Below, one piece after another: positions 1 through 10,105 of a stretch of 64,000 bases of DNA. Under the pieces are notes generated by a model. It was not told where the DNA came from and ran no database searches. It saw only the letters and a program-made list of their open reading frames with translations. The stretch spans positions 62,001 through 126,000 of the forward strand of contig JAFKAC010000117.1 of NCBI GenBank assembly GCA_025766275.1, written 5' to 3'. Position 1 is the first letter of the stretch, and each line of letters opens with the position of its first letter. The translations under genes and the position numbers were made by a program. This stretch comes from Lactarius indigo (lineage: Eukaryota; Basidiomycota; Agaricomycetes; Russulales; Russulaceae).

Positions 1-2862
1 GTTTACCCAAAAGCGCAAGTACTGTTCTAGCCATTGGTTAGTCCTTTCTGACTGTCCGTCAGTGCGCGGGTGGTAGGCCGTTGATATATTTTGCTGGACT
101 CCTAGGATGCGGCATACTTCTCTGGTGAACTTGGACGTAAACCGCGGATCTCGGTCGCTGATAATTTTGCGCGGTAGTCCGAACCGTTTGAAGACATGAC
201 GGACGTACAGCGCGGCAGTTTCCTCAGCGGTTATCTCTTCTCGGCATGGTACAAATACGGAGGCCTTACTACAGTCGTGATCGGTGACGGTGAGAATGCT
301 ATCGTGCCCCTCTGATATCGGCAGTTTGGTGATGAAGTCCACTGCCACTGTTTGAAAGGGAAGCGCGTCAAGTACTGGTGCGATGGGATGTAGGGCTGCG
401 CGGATGGGTCTCGTGTTGACCTTGTTTCGCTGGCATTCGGCGCATCCTTGCACGTATTCGTAAACATCCTTTCGCAGTCGTGGCCACCAATAATGCCTTT
501 CCAGAATTCGTTGCGTCCTCGCGATTCCCGGGTGTCCGTGTATTGGTAGATCATGGTGGTCGTGAATTAGTACGCGATGCGTCGACGCGGGTCCGGTTAT
601 CACGAACCTGCCGTCTTTGTACCATTCCCCTTGTATTTTTGTCAACTGGTGAGAGTTCGCCCACACCTTGATCACCTTTTCGTCTTGTTGATGTCGTGGT
701 TGTAGTAAGTTTGGATTGAGGGTCAGTGTTTTTGCCGCATTGAGGGTTCGGACGAACACCTCCGGGGGTAGTACTACTACCTCGCTGTTGTCCCCTATTC
801 CTTGATCGTAGTCCGGTCGTCGCGACAGTGCGTCGGCTCTCCCATTGTTCTTTCCTTTGATGTGATGAATTTCAAAGTCGTACTCAGAAAGTTCGAGTAC
901 TTCCCTTGCGACGCGCCTGCTAATTTTCTGTGGTGACTTCCAGTATTGTAAGTTTAGGTGGTCGGAGTAAATCTTGATTTTGTGTGGTGCTCCGGCCAGT
1001 AGCGGCCTCCAATTTCTTAGAGCTTTGACGATCGCGAGTAGTTCTAGGTCGTAAATGTCGTAGTTTCGTTCCGCTTCAGAGAGCGTTGCGGAGTAGTAGC
1101 CTATGGGGTGTCGCTTTCCGTCAGATTTCTTTTGTAGTAATACGGCTCCCACCGCGTAACCCGAGGCGTCCACTTCTAGTTCGAACGGGTCCTGGAGGAT
1201 GGGGTGCGCAAGCACCGGTTCTTCAGTTACGAGGCGTTTTAGGGTGTTGAAGGCCTTGTCCTCCTCTCCGGTCCATCTCCATTCTTCATCTTTTCGCGTT
1301 AGTTTGGTGAGGGGTTTGGCGTGAGTTGCGAAACCGCGAATGAAAAGTCTGTAAAAGTTGCAAAAGCCTAGGAAGGACCGAACATCCTTGACTTTCGTCG
1401 GCGTTGGCCAGTCCTTGATGCCTTGGACTTTTACGGGGTCCATGCGGGTCACCCCCCTTTCAAGGATTACCCCCAGGTAATCCATTCGCGGTTGATGGAA
1501 GAGACATTTTTCGAGCTTGAAATAGAGGTCGTGTTCCTCCGCCACACGTAGTACATCGCGGACCGCTGAAACATGGGTAGCTAGATCGTGGTCGAAGTGA
1601 GTCGCGATGCCGATGTCATCCATGTAAACACGTATCGTAGTGCCCAATCGTTCGTGTTTGGCTATTGTGTCGCGATAGATGTGGTTCATCATGGCCTGGA
1701 AGGTTGCCGGGGAGTTGGTGAGACCAAAGAACATGACCGTCGGCTCAAAAAGGCCAAACTTGGTTTTGAACGCTGCTTTCTCTTGATCGCCGTCGCGGAT
1801 GCGTATGTTGTTATACCCCCAGCGGACGTCGAGCTTCGTATATATGTGGGCGTTGCTGAGGTCGAGGATGAGGTCTTGGATAAGTGGTAGCGGGTACTGG
1901 TTTCGGATAGTGTGAGAGTTGATGACCCGATAGTCCTGTACCGGGCGTAGCTTTCCGTCCTTCTTTTTAATAAAGAAAAAGGACGAGGCGTACGGGGATA
2001 TAGAAGGGCGTAAGTAGCCTTGTTTCAATTTCTCTTCTAAGAACTCCTTGAGTTCGCCCTCTTCTTTTTGTGTCATGGGGTATATCTTGCAATCTATGGC
2101 CGCCGGCGCCGTTGGTTTGAAATCGATTGCATGGTCCCACGGCCTAGCCGGGGGAAAACGATGCGAGGCTTGCTCGTTAAAAAGTCTGTTGAATTCGGCG
2201 TATACCGCAGGCAGTTCAACTGCCTGCTGTTGTTGCTTTGCCGATATGGCCAGTTCCGTTGAAGTTGTGGCTCGGGCGAAGGTTTCCTCGTGTAGGTCTC
2301 GAAAAATGGCTTCCTTCTCCGTGGTGATTAAGGCGCGGACAGTGGAGGTCGCGAGTAAGTCTTCCGTGGTGGCGAGTATTACGGGCTGTACGTTCGGATG
2401 TGTTGTTGCGGTGGCCCAGCTAATGGTGGGCTCGAAGGCGCTCAGCCATGGGTATCCGAGTACCATGTCCTCGCTTCCGAGATCGGTGACCAAGAAGGTC
2501 ATCCTCTTTATCTGTCCTCGTGTTTTCACTTCTAGGTCAACATAATGAGTGATTAACCCAGCTTTGTTTTCCGTATTATCTATGTTCCATATTTTGCGAG
2601 GCGTTTGCAGCGGTTGTATTGGGATTCCAGCCCGAGCCGCCATGTTTGGCTTGATGAAGTTGTCGGTCGCTCCAGAGTCGACCAGTGCGTTTGTTTCAGT
2701 CGTTTGGTAATTCGTTCGGACAGTCACTGGGATTCGCAAGGATCGATAGCGTGTTGTCACAATTACAGAATTACATTGTAAAGCCCTCACCCAGACTGAC
2801 GGGTTCAGGCGTTCTGAAAACCCTCTTTTCCCCATAGATCCTGAAGGATGAGGTCTTTTACC
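1..2862 (-). CDS. P1 Pol polyprotein: protease, RT, RNase H, integrase (partial)
   Basis: I read this frame codon by codon on the minus strand and found no stop from 2862 to base 1. The order is aspartic protease (LVDSGATDNF near 2669-2683), reverse transcriptase (VYMDDIG near 1615-1626, FFGLTNSP upstream), RNase H (ELEVDASG near 1163-1186), then integrase with an HHCC zinc finger (HHDLP...GCAECQ), core aspartates in TDHD and SDRDPRF, and the glutamate in DGQSER. This is the Ty3 order, with integrase last. The frame overlaps gag in the -1 register and is probably entered by frameshifting at 2817-2823. An ATG at 2833-2835, just upstream of the slip site, is an alternative start, but G4 lacks an ATG there. 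The 3' end is outside the window. Confidence 0.95.
2801..2823 (-). other. P1 gag-pol -1 frameshift site with overlapping hairpin
   Basis: On the minus strand the gag codons GGT TTT are preceded by G, giving G GGT TTT at 2817-2823, which fits the X XXY YYZ slip pattern. Slipping back one base enters the pol frame exactly. The next bases form a stem, TTCAG pairing with CTGAA around a 5-nt loop, flanked by GGG and CCC. The gag TGA stop lies in the 3' arm. The same layout occurs in H, G4 and K with different loop bases. Frameshifting itself is inferred. Confidence 0.75.
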
Positions 2863-4838
2863 TCATCCGTGCTGTTGGCCACTTGTGTGAGCCATTCCTT
2901 GGCTTGTTCTCCTGCCGTTTTTGCCGCATTGATTTGTGGCGCTGGCGTTACACTGGGTGCCGGGGTCATATATCCCGGTAGCGACGGCTCGTATTGTGAT
3001 ACGGGTCCCGGAGGGTATCCCGCGGTTTCGGTCATTCGACTACTAGATGGCGCATTTTGCTGCCAATGTCTCTGTCGTCGTGGATACGGGCAATTTCGTG
3101 AGAGATGACCCGGGGCGTCGCAATTATAACAGAGAACGTTCCTTAGATCTCGTCGCGCACCCCCTCTTCCTCGTCCTCTTGCTCCTGGCCCTCCCCTTGG
3201 CGGGAATGGTGGTGCCTGCCAATCTCGATGGGGTAGCTTGTTGAAGTCTATGTCCTCAGACCCTGCGAGGCGTACTTTGGCGCGGTCGGCCGAGGTGTCC
3301 ATGGCCCAGGGATTGGTTTGGGGGATGTTCTGTGGGAGTGTCCATCCTGCGTTACCCGTTTGCTTTTTTGGCTGTACGGGGGTGTTCTTGTACTCATTGA
3401 GCCTTGCCTTGAGATGGATGTAATTCTTCTGTCGCTTGAGGACGGCCCTTTTCCAGTCGTCGAACGTGACTGGGTCGTCGAATTGGAACGCGTTTTTGAA
3501 TAGTTCCTTCGGTAACCCCGATGTAAAGAGGTCGATCGTTTGTGGTTCGTTGAGGCGATAATGAGCTTTCCGTGCGAGTTGTTCGAAGTCATTGACGTAC
3601 TTATCAATGTCTTCGCCGACCATTTTGAACCCCTTTCTCAATATTGCTTGTGCTTGCTCGCGTTCCAGCGTGTTTTCGAATCGCTGGCTGAAGCCGTCAG
3701 CTACCGCGTCCCATAGGTCGCGAGTATAGGGGCTGATCCCTCGTTGTATTTGCCTATTGAGCCAGTTCAGGAAGGAGAGAACCCATTCGCTGACCGCTCC
3801 GCCTTTGATGTATGAGAGGAACAGGAGGCATCTCCTGTAGTCGTTGCGCATGATGGGGGCGTCTAAATTCATACCCCAGTAGACATGCCACTGTGTGAGG
3901 AATTGGTCCACTTTTAATCTGTCTCCGTCGAAAATAGAGGGTGGCTCGCCGGTTAATTTTTCACTGTGGTGCCCTCCTCCTCCAGCGTCTCCACCGCCTC
4001 CTCCCCCTCCGCCGCCTGGCGGTCCCGCGGGCGGTCCTCGGGGTGGTTCAGTTCTTCGTAGATCGAAGGGAATTCCTCCGCCAGGTGGAGGTGGTGGATC
4101 TCCACCAGGTCCTCCTACGCCTGGGGGGAGCTCCATTGCTGGTCGACGTCCAGACGGGGGATCCCCTCTGTCCGATCCTATGGCGCGAAAAATGGCCGCG
4201 TCGTCTGCGGTCATTCGTACTCCGGTTTCTGGGTTTATTGGCATGAGGATCTCTCTAGCTTCCGCTCGTATGGCGCGCGCTTCTTCGATGGCGACTTCTT
4301 CCATTGCCTGTGTCAAGGTGGCCATGATGGCTGGCGATCTGATGTGAATTGGTTCTGGCTCTGTGATATGAGCGGACTCAGCTCGTTCAATGAGGAGATC
4401 TTGTATTGCTCCTCCGCTGGTTTCGGTTTGATTTGGTTCTCGTCCTTCGTTTTCGCTTTGGCTTTGTTCTTCCTCTTCCGTTACTACCTCTCCGGTGGAG
4501 TGTTCTCGTACTTGTCCGTCGATGGGACCCCAATCTGCTCTACTGTTGAGCTCTCTGGCGTCGATGTCGCACTGGTATCTGGGTCCTGCCGGTCGTATGA
4601 CGTCCCACTGGGAGTCTATAGGGTTCCACGCAACCTCTGTCCAACACAAGTGGTCGAAGTTGAACTCAACTGGTCGGAACCTACTAGGTCCGTTGAACTC
4701 CACAAAGTATCCGGTTTCTTCTTGTCGTTCCCTCCAGCTAGCAGCTTGTAAAAAGCGCGTGGGAACGTTGCGTTCTCCCCTTCTTGGGAGCGAATATGGA
4801 CGGAAGGACGTCCACTGATCTCTTGTTGTTACGGCCAC
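2805..4838 (-). CDS. P1 Gag, 677 codons, ATG-less N-terminus
   Basis: Structural polyprotein that would form the particle shell and bind RNA. The first ~165 residues (TRDQWTSF, GYFVEFNGP, FNFDHLCW) are conserved in every gag of this family, but no ATG occurs there. The frame has a TAA in the primer-site region, and the first conserved non-ATG start candidate is GTG at 4838. The first true ATG is the MATLTQAM site, also conserved in other copies. Then come a Gly/Pro-rich linker, a capsid-like region (WHVYWGMNLDA, FTSGLPKELF) and a CCHC knuckle (CYNCDAPGHLSRNC) near residue 560. It ends at TGA 2805, overlapping pol. Start by GTG or by splicing is unresolved. Confidence 0.9.
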   Translation of the reverse strand: MAVTTRDQWTSFRPYSLPRRGERNVPTRFLQAASWRERQEETGYFVEFNGPSRFRPVEFNFDHLCWTEVAWNPIDSQWDVIRPAGPRYQCDIDARELNSRADWGPIDGQVREHSTGEVVTEEEEQSQSENEGREPNQTETSGGAIQDLLIERAESAHITEPEPIHIRSPAIMATLTQAMEEVAIEEARAIRAEAREILMPINPETGVRMTADDAAIFRAIGSDRGDPPSGRRPAMELPPGVGGPGGDPPPPPGGGIPFDLRRTEPPRGPPAGPPGGGGGGGGGDAGGGGHHSEKLTGEPPSIFDGDRLKVDQFLTQWHVYWGMNLDAPIMRNDYRRCLLFLSYIKGGAVSEWVLSFLNWLNRQIQRGISPYTRDLWDAVADGFSQRFENTLEREQAQAILRKGFKMVGEDIDKYVNDFEQLARKAHYRLNEPQTIDLFTSGLPKELFKNAFQFDDPVTFDDWKRAVLKRQKNYIHLKARLNEYKNTPVQPKKQTGNAGWTLPQNIPQTNPWAMDTSADRAKVRLAGSEDIDFNKLPHRDWQAPPFPPRGGPGARGRGRGGARRDLRNVLCYNCDAPGHLSRNCPYPRRQRHWQQNAPSSSRMTETAGYPPGPVSQYEPSLPGYMTPAPSVTPAPQINAAKTAGEQAKEWLTQVANSTDEVKDLILQDLWGKEGFQNA

Positions 4839-4844
4839 GATGAT

Positions 4845-4855
4845 ATCTTGGTCTT
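4845..4855 (-). other. P1 primer-binding site, complementary to its own LTR
   Basis: Two bases after the LTR end the minus strand reads AAGACCAAGAT. It does not start with TGG, so it does not fit a tRNA CCA end. It is perfectly complementary to ATCTTGGTCTT, which lies in the LTR about 34 bp downstream of the TATA box (5086-5096). Self-priming of the Tf1/sushi type is inferred. Confidence 0.7.
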
Positions 4856-4857
4856 AA

Positions 4858-5024
4858 TGTAACGTCGTCACGACGTTAGCTCGACTTGAGCTCGATGGAG
4901 GCGATAACAACTCAGCTAATAGCCTGAAGACGCGAAGGTCCAAGCGAAGACGATGGTGAACACTCGAAGGTGCACCCGGCAAGTCGTAGTCTTATGTTGC
5001 AAGGCGGACTTTCCCTAGCCGCTT

Positions 5025-5055
<31 letters not shown>

Positions 5056-5406
5056 AGAAGGCAAGAAAGCAAGTGACGATTCAAGAAGACCAAGATGGCG
5101 TATCTTGGTCTTCACGAGACACTATAAATACAAGTCGAGCAGGCTTAGAAGCGCTGCTATGAGTCACAGTAGTAAAGCGTCCAACGTATCGCAGAAACAT
5201 CTCAAAACTAATACTACTAGTACTTGTACTAGTATCGAGTCACTCAGGTACCGCTCAGTCAGCTATCGTACGCAATCGCCTATCGCACTCCCGTATCACC
5301 GTAAGTAAGTCCGCGACTAATATACCTTACCGCCGTAATCGCAACCGGTACAGTAAGGGTCATTGAAAGTCATCGTACCACAACACAGAAAGTCCGAAAC
5401 GTAACA
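4858..5406 (-). repeat. LTR F1, 5' LTR of P1
   Basis: 549 bp with TG...CA ends (TGTTACG... and ...GTTACA on the minus strand). On that strand a TATA box (5123-5130) is followed 34 bp downstream by the self-primer ATCTTGGTCTT (5086-5096), which also forms a hairpin with an upstream AAGACCAAGAT. An (AG)n microsatellite lies at about 5030-5055. The outer end abuts the interrupted gag of P2 at 5407. Confidence 0.88.
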
Positions 5407-6838
5407 TGTGCTGCCGGCGAAGCATTGCTCGCTTCCATTCGTCAAACGTTTCTGGCTCGTCCAGATCGTAAGTCTTCTCATACAGTTTTTTGGGTAGTCC
5501 CTTGGTGAATAGGTCGATGGTTTGGGGGTCATTGAGATGATACCCCGCTTTTCTGGCGGCTTCTTCGAACTCGTTTACGTATTTGTCGATGTCCCCATCA
5601 ACCATTTTGAGTCCTTTGCGCAAAAGCACTTGAGCTTGTTCTCGTTCGAGGGTGTTAACGAACCTTTGGTTAAATCCCTCTGCTACTGCATTCCATAAAT
5701 CCCGTGTATGTTGGTCTATCCCTTGTTGTATTTGTCGGTTAAGCCATTTGAGGTACGACAGTACCCATTCGCTGACTGATACCCCTTTGATGTAGGAGAG
5801 GAAGAGGAGACTCTGTCGATAGTCGTTGCGCATGACGGATGCGTTGAGGTTCATGCCCCAGTACACATGCCATTGCGTAAGAAACGAGTCAACCTTAGTG
5901 CGATCTCTGTCAAAAATAGTAGGGGGTTCACCGGTTAGTTTTTCATGCCCATGTCCTCCCCCTCCTCCTGGCAGTCCTCCGCCTCCACCTGGAGGTCCTC
6001 CCTCTGGCGGGTTGTTTGGTAGGTTGGGTGGGTTTCCTCCTCCCCCCGGTCGTCGGGGAAAGTCTCCTCCTGGGGGTCCTCCCCATCCTGGTGGGGGATC
6101 GAGTGGGAGTCCTTGTCTTTGTACTCCTCCTGACGGAGGGTCACCTTGATCGGGTCCAATAGCCCGAAAGATTGCTGCGTCATCTGCCGTCATGCGGTGT
6201 CCCGTTTCCGGATTGATAGGTAGAAGATGTCGCTGAGATTCTACTCTGATTGCCTCGGCTGCTTCGTGCGCTGCTTGCTCTCTTACGGTCATGATTTCTT
6301 CGGCTGTCATGGTAGTTGTGGCCATTTCTGCCGCGGGTGATCGTACGTGAATGATTTCTGGCTGCTCTGAGATGTGCAGGGACTCAGCTTGTTGGATAGT
6401 ATATTGCTCAATGGGTCCAACGCTGGCTGGTCGATTTTCTTCACTTTGTTCTTCTTCTTCGGTTTCTTCACTGACCGCTTCTCCTGTGGAATGTTCTCGT
6501 ATTTGGCCGTCAATGGGCCCCCAATCAGCTCTTGAGTTGAGTTCGCGTGCGTCGATGTCGCACTGATATTGTCTTCCTGTGGGTCTGACGACGTCCCAAC
6601 GGTGGTCTATAGGGTTCCATGTAATCTCCACCCAGCACAGATGGTCGAAATTGAACTCAACGGGTCTGAACCTTGTTGGTCCGTTAAATTCTACAAAATA
6701 TCCGGTTTTGTCTCCTCGGTCCCTCCAACGGGCTGCTCCTAAGAATCGGGTTGGTACGTTGCGATCTCCTCTTCAGTCTAGATGGTATGGATGGAAATTC
6801 GTCCACTGGTCTCGAGTGTTGACAGTCGCCACAATGGA
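5407..6838 (-). pseudogene. P2 gag fragment, cut by insertion of P1
   Basis: The N-terminal ~475 codons of a gag close to that of P1: TRDQW start region, GYFVEFNGP, FNFDHLCW, a MATTTMTAEE site, a Gly/Pro-rich linker, then the capsid-like region with WHVYWGMNLNA and FTKGLPKKLYEK. It stops abruptly at 5407 in TFDEWKRAMLRRQ, where P1's LTR begins. There is an in-frame TGA in place of an arginine codon near the N-terminus. The zinc knuckle and pol would lie beyond P1, outside the window. As in P1, no ATG precedes the conserved N-terminal block. Confidence 0.9.
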
Positions 6839-6851
6839 ATCTTGGTCTTAA

Positions 6852-7305
6852 TGTAACGCCGTCACAGTGTCAGCTCGACTTGAGCTCGGGTAAAGGCAAC
6901 TTTATGACTTAGCTGATCACGCGCTAGGCGTATGGCACGAAGGCGGTTCTTAGATGTTCGAAGACACTAAGGCAATTCAGATGATCTCGCATCTTATACG
7001 AAGGCAGGGTTCAGGATACGAATCAAGAAGTGACGATTGAAGAAGACCAAGATGGCGTATCTCGGTCTTCCACAGCTTCCTTAAATACAAGAAGAGCAGG
7101 CTTACAAGCGCTGCTATGAGTCACAGTATTGTAGCGTCCAACGTATCGCGTAAGTACCGCAATCCTAATACTACTACTACCTGTACTAGGATCAAGTCAT
7201 CCTTCAACTCCTATCTCCTATCGTAAACCCCGAGTCCGTGACTAATTTACCTTACCGCCGTAGCCACAACTGGTACAGTAAGGGTCTCGTGCAAGAACCG
7301 TAACA
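6852..7305 (-). repeat. LTR F2, 5' LTR of P2
   Basis: 454 bp, TG...CA. It contains a TATTTAAG box, the hairpin arm and the self-primer ATCTTGGTCTT (complement at 7043-7053). The matching primer-binding site is at 6839-6849. Its outer end interrupts an LTR C at 7306, within one base of the site where G3 entered another LTR C copy. Confidence 0.87.
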
Positions 7306-7477
7306 GTAGAGAAGTGTTAGACACTTTGGATGAGGAGTCCTACATTACAGAGTAGTGCTGCACCTTGTGCCACACTTTTGCCACTTGTATTTCATAGCAA
7401 TAAGACAACAGACGTCTTCACTTGATACTTGTGTGATTTAGAACCTCCAGAACCCACGCCCCTGCTAGGGTGTAACA
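7306..7477 (+). repeat. LTR C fragment (3' end)
   Basis: 172 bp matching the reverse complement of 24700-24872, ending in GTAACA at 7477. The rest of this LTR is displaced by P2. It sits in the gag of the family D element, at the codons after the zinc knuckle, so it was itself an insertion. Confidence 0.8.
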
Positions 7478-9502
7478 GTTGTTGCCAGTTTTTGGGGGCA
7501 AAAGCGTGAGATGTGCCCTTGCCTGTGGCAGCAGAAGCATCTTCCCTCCTTTTGGAGTTGCTTCTTTTCATTGTCTGTCATAGTAGTGTGGGCTTGGGTG
7601 CAGCTAACATCCATCGTGTTGGGGTCTCTGGTTTTGCTAAGTGTAGATAGCCATTGATCTCGAGAGGCCCCTCCCTTTTTGTCACCCCTTCCCTTGGTGA
7701 GTTTATCCTTGAGGAGGAGGTATTTGGCTTGTTGGAGGGTGACTGCTGCCTTCCAATCTTCCCATGTTATCGGTGATGAACAGCAGACATAGACAGTATA
7801 CTCACAGTGACAAGGAGACTGTGGTGAGATATACTTGAGTGCTGGAAGCAGAGGTGTAACAGGGAGGTTGCAGGTGAAGCAAGATAGTCTGGCACACAGC
7901 AGAGTGAGAACTGATGTGGACCAGGGCGTACAGAGTACTCTACTTATACTATACAGAGGTGTGACATTAGTACAAGGGCAGTAACATAGAGTCACAGAAT
8001 ACAAGGAGCGTTGTTCTACATACAGGACAAAAGGAATGTACCAAAGGAGAACAAGGCGACCAGAACAAAAGAAAGTCTAGACAAGTATGATATCATAGTG
8101 ACATCACAATAAAGATAACACTGTAAAGAGAACAAAGGAAGGAGTACAATGAAATGTCCAGAGTGTTCTACATGATGTCATTGTACATGATGTCATAGAT
8201 AAGCTTAAGAAGTCCGAGATTGTACAGATCATATAATCTAATCTACAGGTCCAATATATCTTATCTAAAGCAGTCCATATCTGCAAGTCCTTTAGAGCCG
8301 CTAAGTGCGCATGGGTCACTTATCAACAATCGGATGATGGAACTTGATGGCGTTGACCACAAGCGCTCCTGGCAGTCCCTTCTGGAAATTTTCTAGGGTG
8401 GTGGCTTCGTCTTTGTTATACCCTGCTTTGTTTGCCAGGTTAGAAAACTTGGCAATGTAGGTGTTGATATCTTCCTTTTCCATTTGGAGAGTTTGGATAG
8501 TGTGTTGTGCCTTCTGTTGCTGGGTGGTGTTGGTATATGCTTGAATAAAGCGGGTTTCTATAGTGTTCCATAGGTTTTCGGCATTCATTGCTACCCCTCC
8601 GGCTAGTTGGTCTACCAGCCACTGGATTTGTTCTTCCACCCAGTTGTCCACCAGTGGTCCTCTGATGTAAGAGAGTAATGTCATGGCTCGTGAATAAGGG
8701 AGTACGAGTTGTTGGACATTGGGGTTCATTCCTCGGTAGAGGGCGAATGCATTGAGGAATGCTCAGCTGGTTTCATGATCTCCGGTGAATTCTGGGGGTG
8801 GGTTTCCACCAAGTCGCCCATTTGGAGGTGGGGCTCCTCCTGCGGTGGCAGCGGTGCTGCCAGTGCCTCCTCCACCTCCAGGCACACTGCCTCTGCCTCC
8901 ACCTCCAGGTGCACCACCTCCATGATGGCCTCCTGCGCTTCCTGAAGGGCCACTTCCACTTGTTGGCATACTTCCTCCCAGAGGATGTCCTCCACTACCT
9001 GAAGGATTGGCCACCGGGGTGGATCCCGTAGACTGGGAGCTTCCTGAGAGTTGAGTGTTGGTGAGGGTGGTTGAGAGTTGTGTTGTGGACATGTTGGCAT
9101 ATGAAGCAAAATTGACAGGTCTTTGAATGGTTGGAGTGAGAGTGGGGTTGTTTTCAGATGAGGAGTCAGGTTCTTCAACGTCTGAATTGGCGTCGATGGC
9201 TTGGATATGGCCTTTTCCTGGTCCCAACCCTAGATGTGCGGGGACTGGTTTGTAGGAATACCAGGAGTGTTTCGAATCTGAATAGGCAACGTAGGCCCAG
9301 ATGTGTTGATCCTTGATGTATTCAATTGGTTCGTATGTGAGCTTGTCAGGGTCATAGACGTAGTACCCTTTGTCATGTGGGGTGTTTCTCCAAAGGGCAG
9401 TTCCTTTGATGGAAGGTCAGAGGTCATCTTGTGGATGTCATTCCAGGTATTCCCAGACAAACCGGGTTCAACTTTGGCTGGTGAGAGCCATGGTGTGCAG
9501 CT
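7478..9502 (-). pseudogene. Family D gypsy gag, with stops, split by solo LTR E1
   Basis: Divergent gag of the LTR D element. The N-terminal part (YYVYDPDKLTYEP, HLGLGPGKG) is interrupted by TGA where other copies have Trp or Arg. A Ser/Thr-rich then Gly-rich stretch follows (about 8770-9060), then a capsid-like region (ALYRGMNPNVQQ, LLSYIRGPL, FQKGLPGALV) at 8334-8760. After solo LTR E1 the frame resumes at 7773 with ITWEDWKAAV and a CCHC knuckle (CFCCHRQGHISRFC). An LTR C piece cuts it at 7477. Pol is not present. Confidence 0.85.
7774..8328 (-). repeat. Solo LTR E1 (TSD ATCGG)
   Basis: 555 bp, TGTTGATAAG...TTCATCA on the minus strand, with perfect 5-bp duplications ATCGG at 7769-7773 and 8329-8333. 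It splits the family D gag. No internal retroelement sequence is present. Confidence 0.92.
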
Positions 9503-9518
9503 GGGAGACTAGACTTAA

Positions 9519-10105
9519 TGTAACGCCACTACAGGGGCGTTAAGTACAACCTGTACTAAGTCAGTCAATATGTGGTAGCATGAGCTCGATGGCTCAACTT
9601 CAGTAGGGTGATGCACAAGGATCACAAGGACACAAGTCACTTGGACCGTAGAGGAAGGCTAAGGCTCGAAGACCTAGCAGAGATAAGAATCGTGAGACAA
9701 GGAAAAGCTCAAAGGTAGTCCGTGTTAGACAAATGTAGTATTACACAAGAAGTCTAGTCTACTGTACAGGCTAGGTAGAGCTAGGCTTAAATATGAATGG
9801 GGCTGGATGGCCATTACAAACAGATGGCCCCATTGCCAACTTGAGAAACAAAAGGAGAAACATAAGGAGAACAAGGCATGGTTATACTGGGAACAAAGGT
9901 GAATCATGCAGGCTTGTGCATGAGTGATAAGGAAGCAGAAACTAGCACATGTCAAGCCTTATCAAAAGAGATCATTGATAAGCGGGGCACATGATAGGAA
10001 CCAGGTAATCATAAGGTCCGCGTAATCATACAGGGCTCATGAAGGATTGGGAAAGGAAAAGTAAAGTAGGAAAAGAACGAGTCCAAGCAGACAGAAATCG
10101 TAACA
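9519..10105 (-). repeat. LTR D1, 5' LTR of the family D element
   Basis: 587 bp, TGTTACG...GTTACA on the minus strand. A TATTTAAG box near 9788 is followed about 33 bp downstream by AGACTAGACTT (complement at 9750-9760). Just inside the element, the primer-binding site AAGTCTAGTCT (complement at 9506-9516) matches it over 11 of 11 bases. Its outer side lies in a gypsy pol tail (10106 onward). Confidence 0.9.

Larger units (their letters stand above)
1..5406 (-). mobile_element. Ty3/gypsy element P1 (LTR family F), 3' end outside window
   Basis: A gypsy-type LTR retrotransposon on the minus strand: 5' LTR (4858-5406), primer site, gag (4838-2805) and pol (2862 to beyond base 1). It sits inside the gag of P2, a relative of the same LTR family, whose gag resumes at 5407. 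Both ORFs are open throughout the visible part and CpG dinucleotides are abundant, unlike every other element here. I infer the youngest and possibly still active copy. The integrase end, any chromodomain and the 3' LTR lie to the left of the window. Confidence 0.93.

Noticed and set aside
2048..2545. 165-codon plus-strand ORF
   Set aside because: Antisense to P1 protease-RT, which is fully open and has recognisable motifs.
3895..4347. Proline-rich plus-strand ORF
   Set aside because: It is the antisense of the Gly/Pro-rich linker in P1 gag. Similar shadows occur over the other gag genes (5826, 26837, 41127).
5030..5055. (AG)n tract
   Set aside because: A simple microsatellite within LTR F1; no sign of function.
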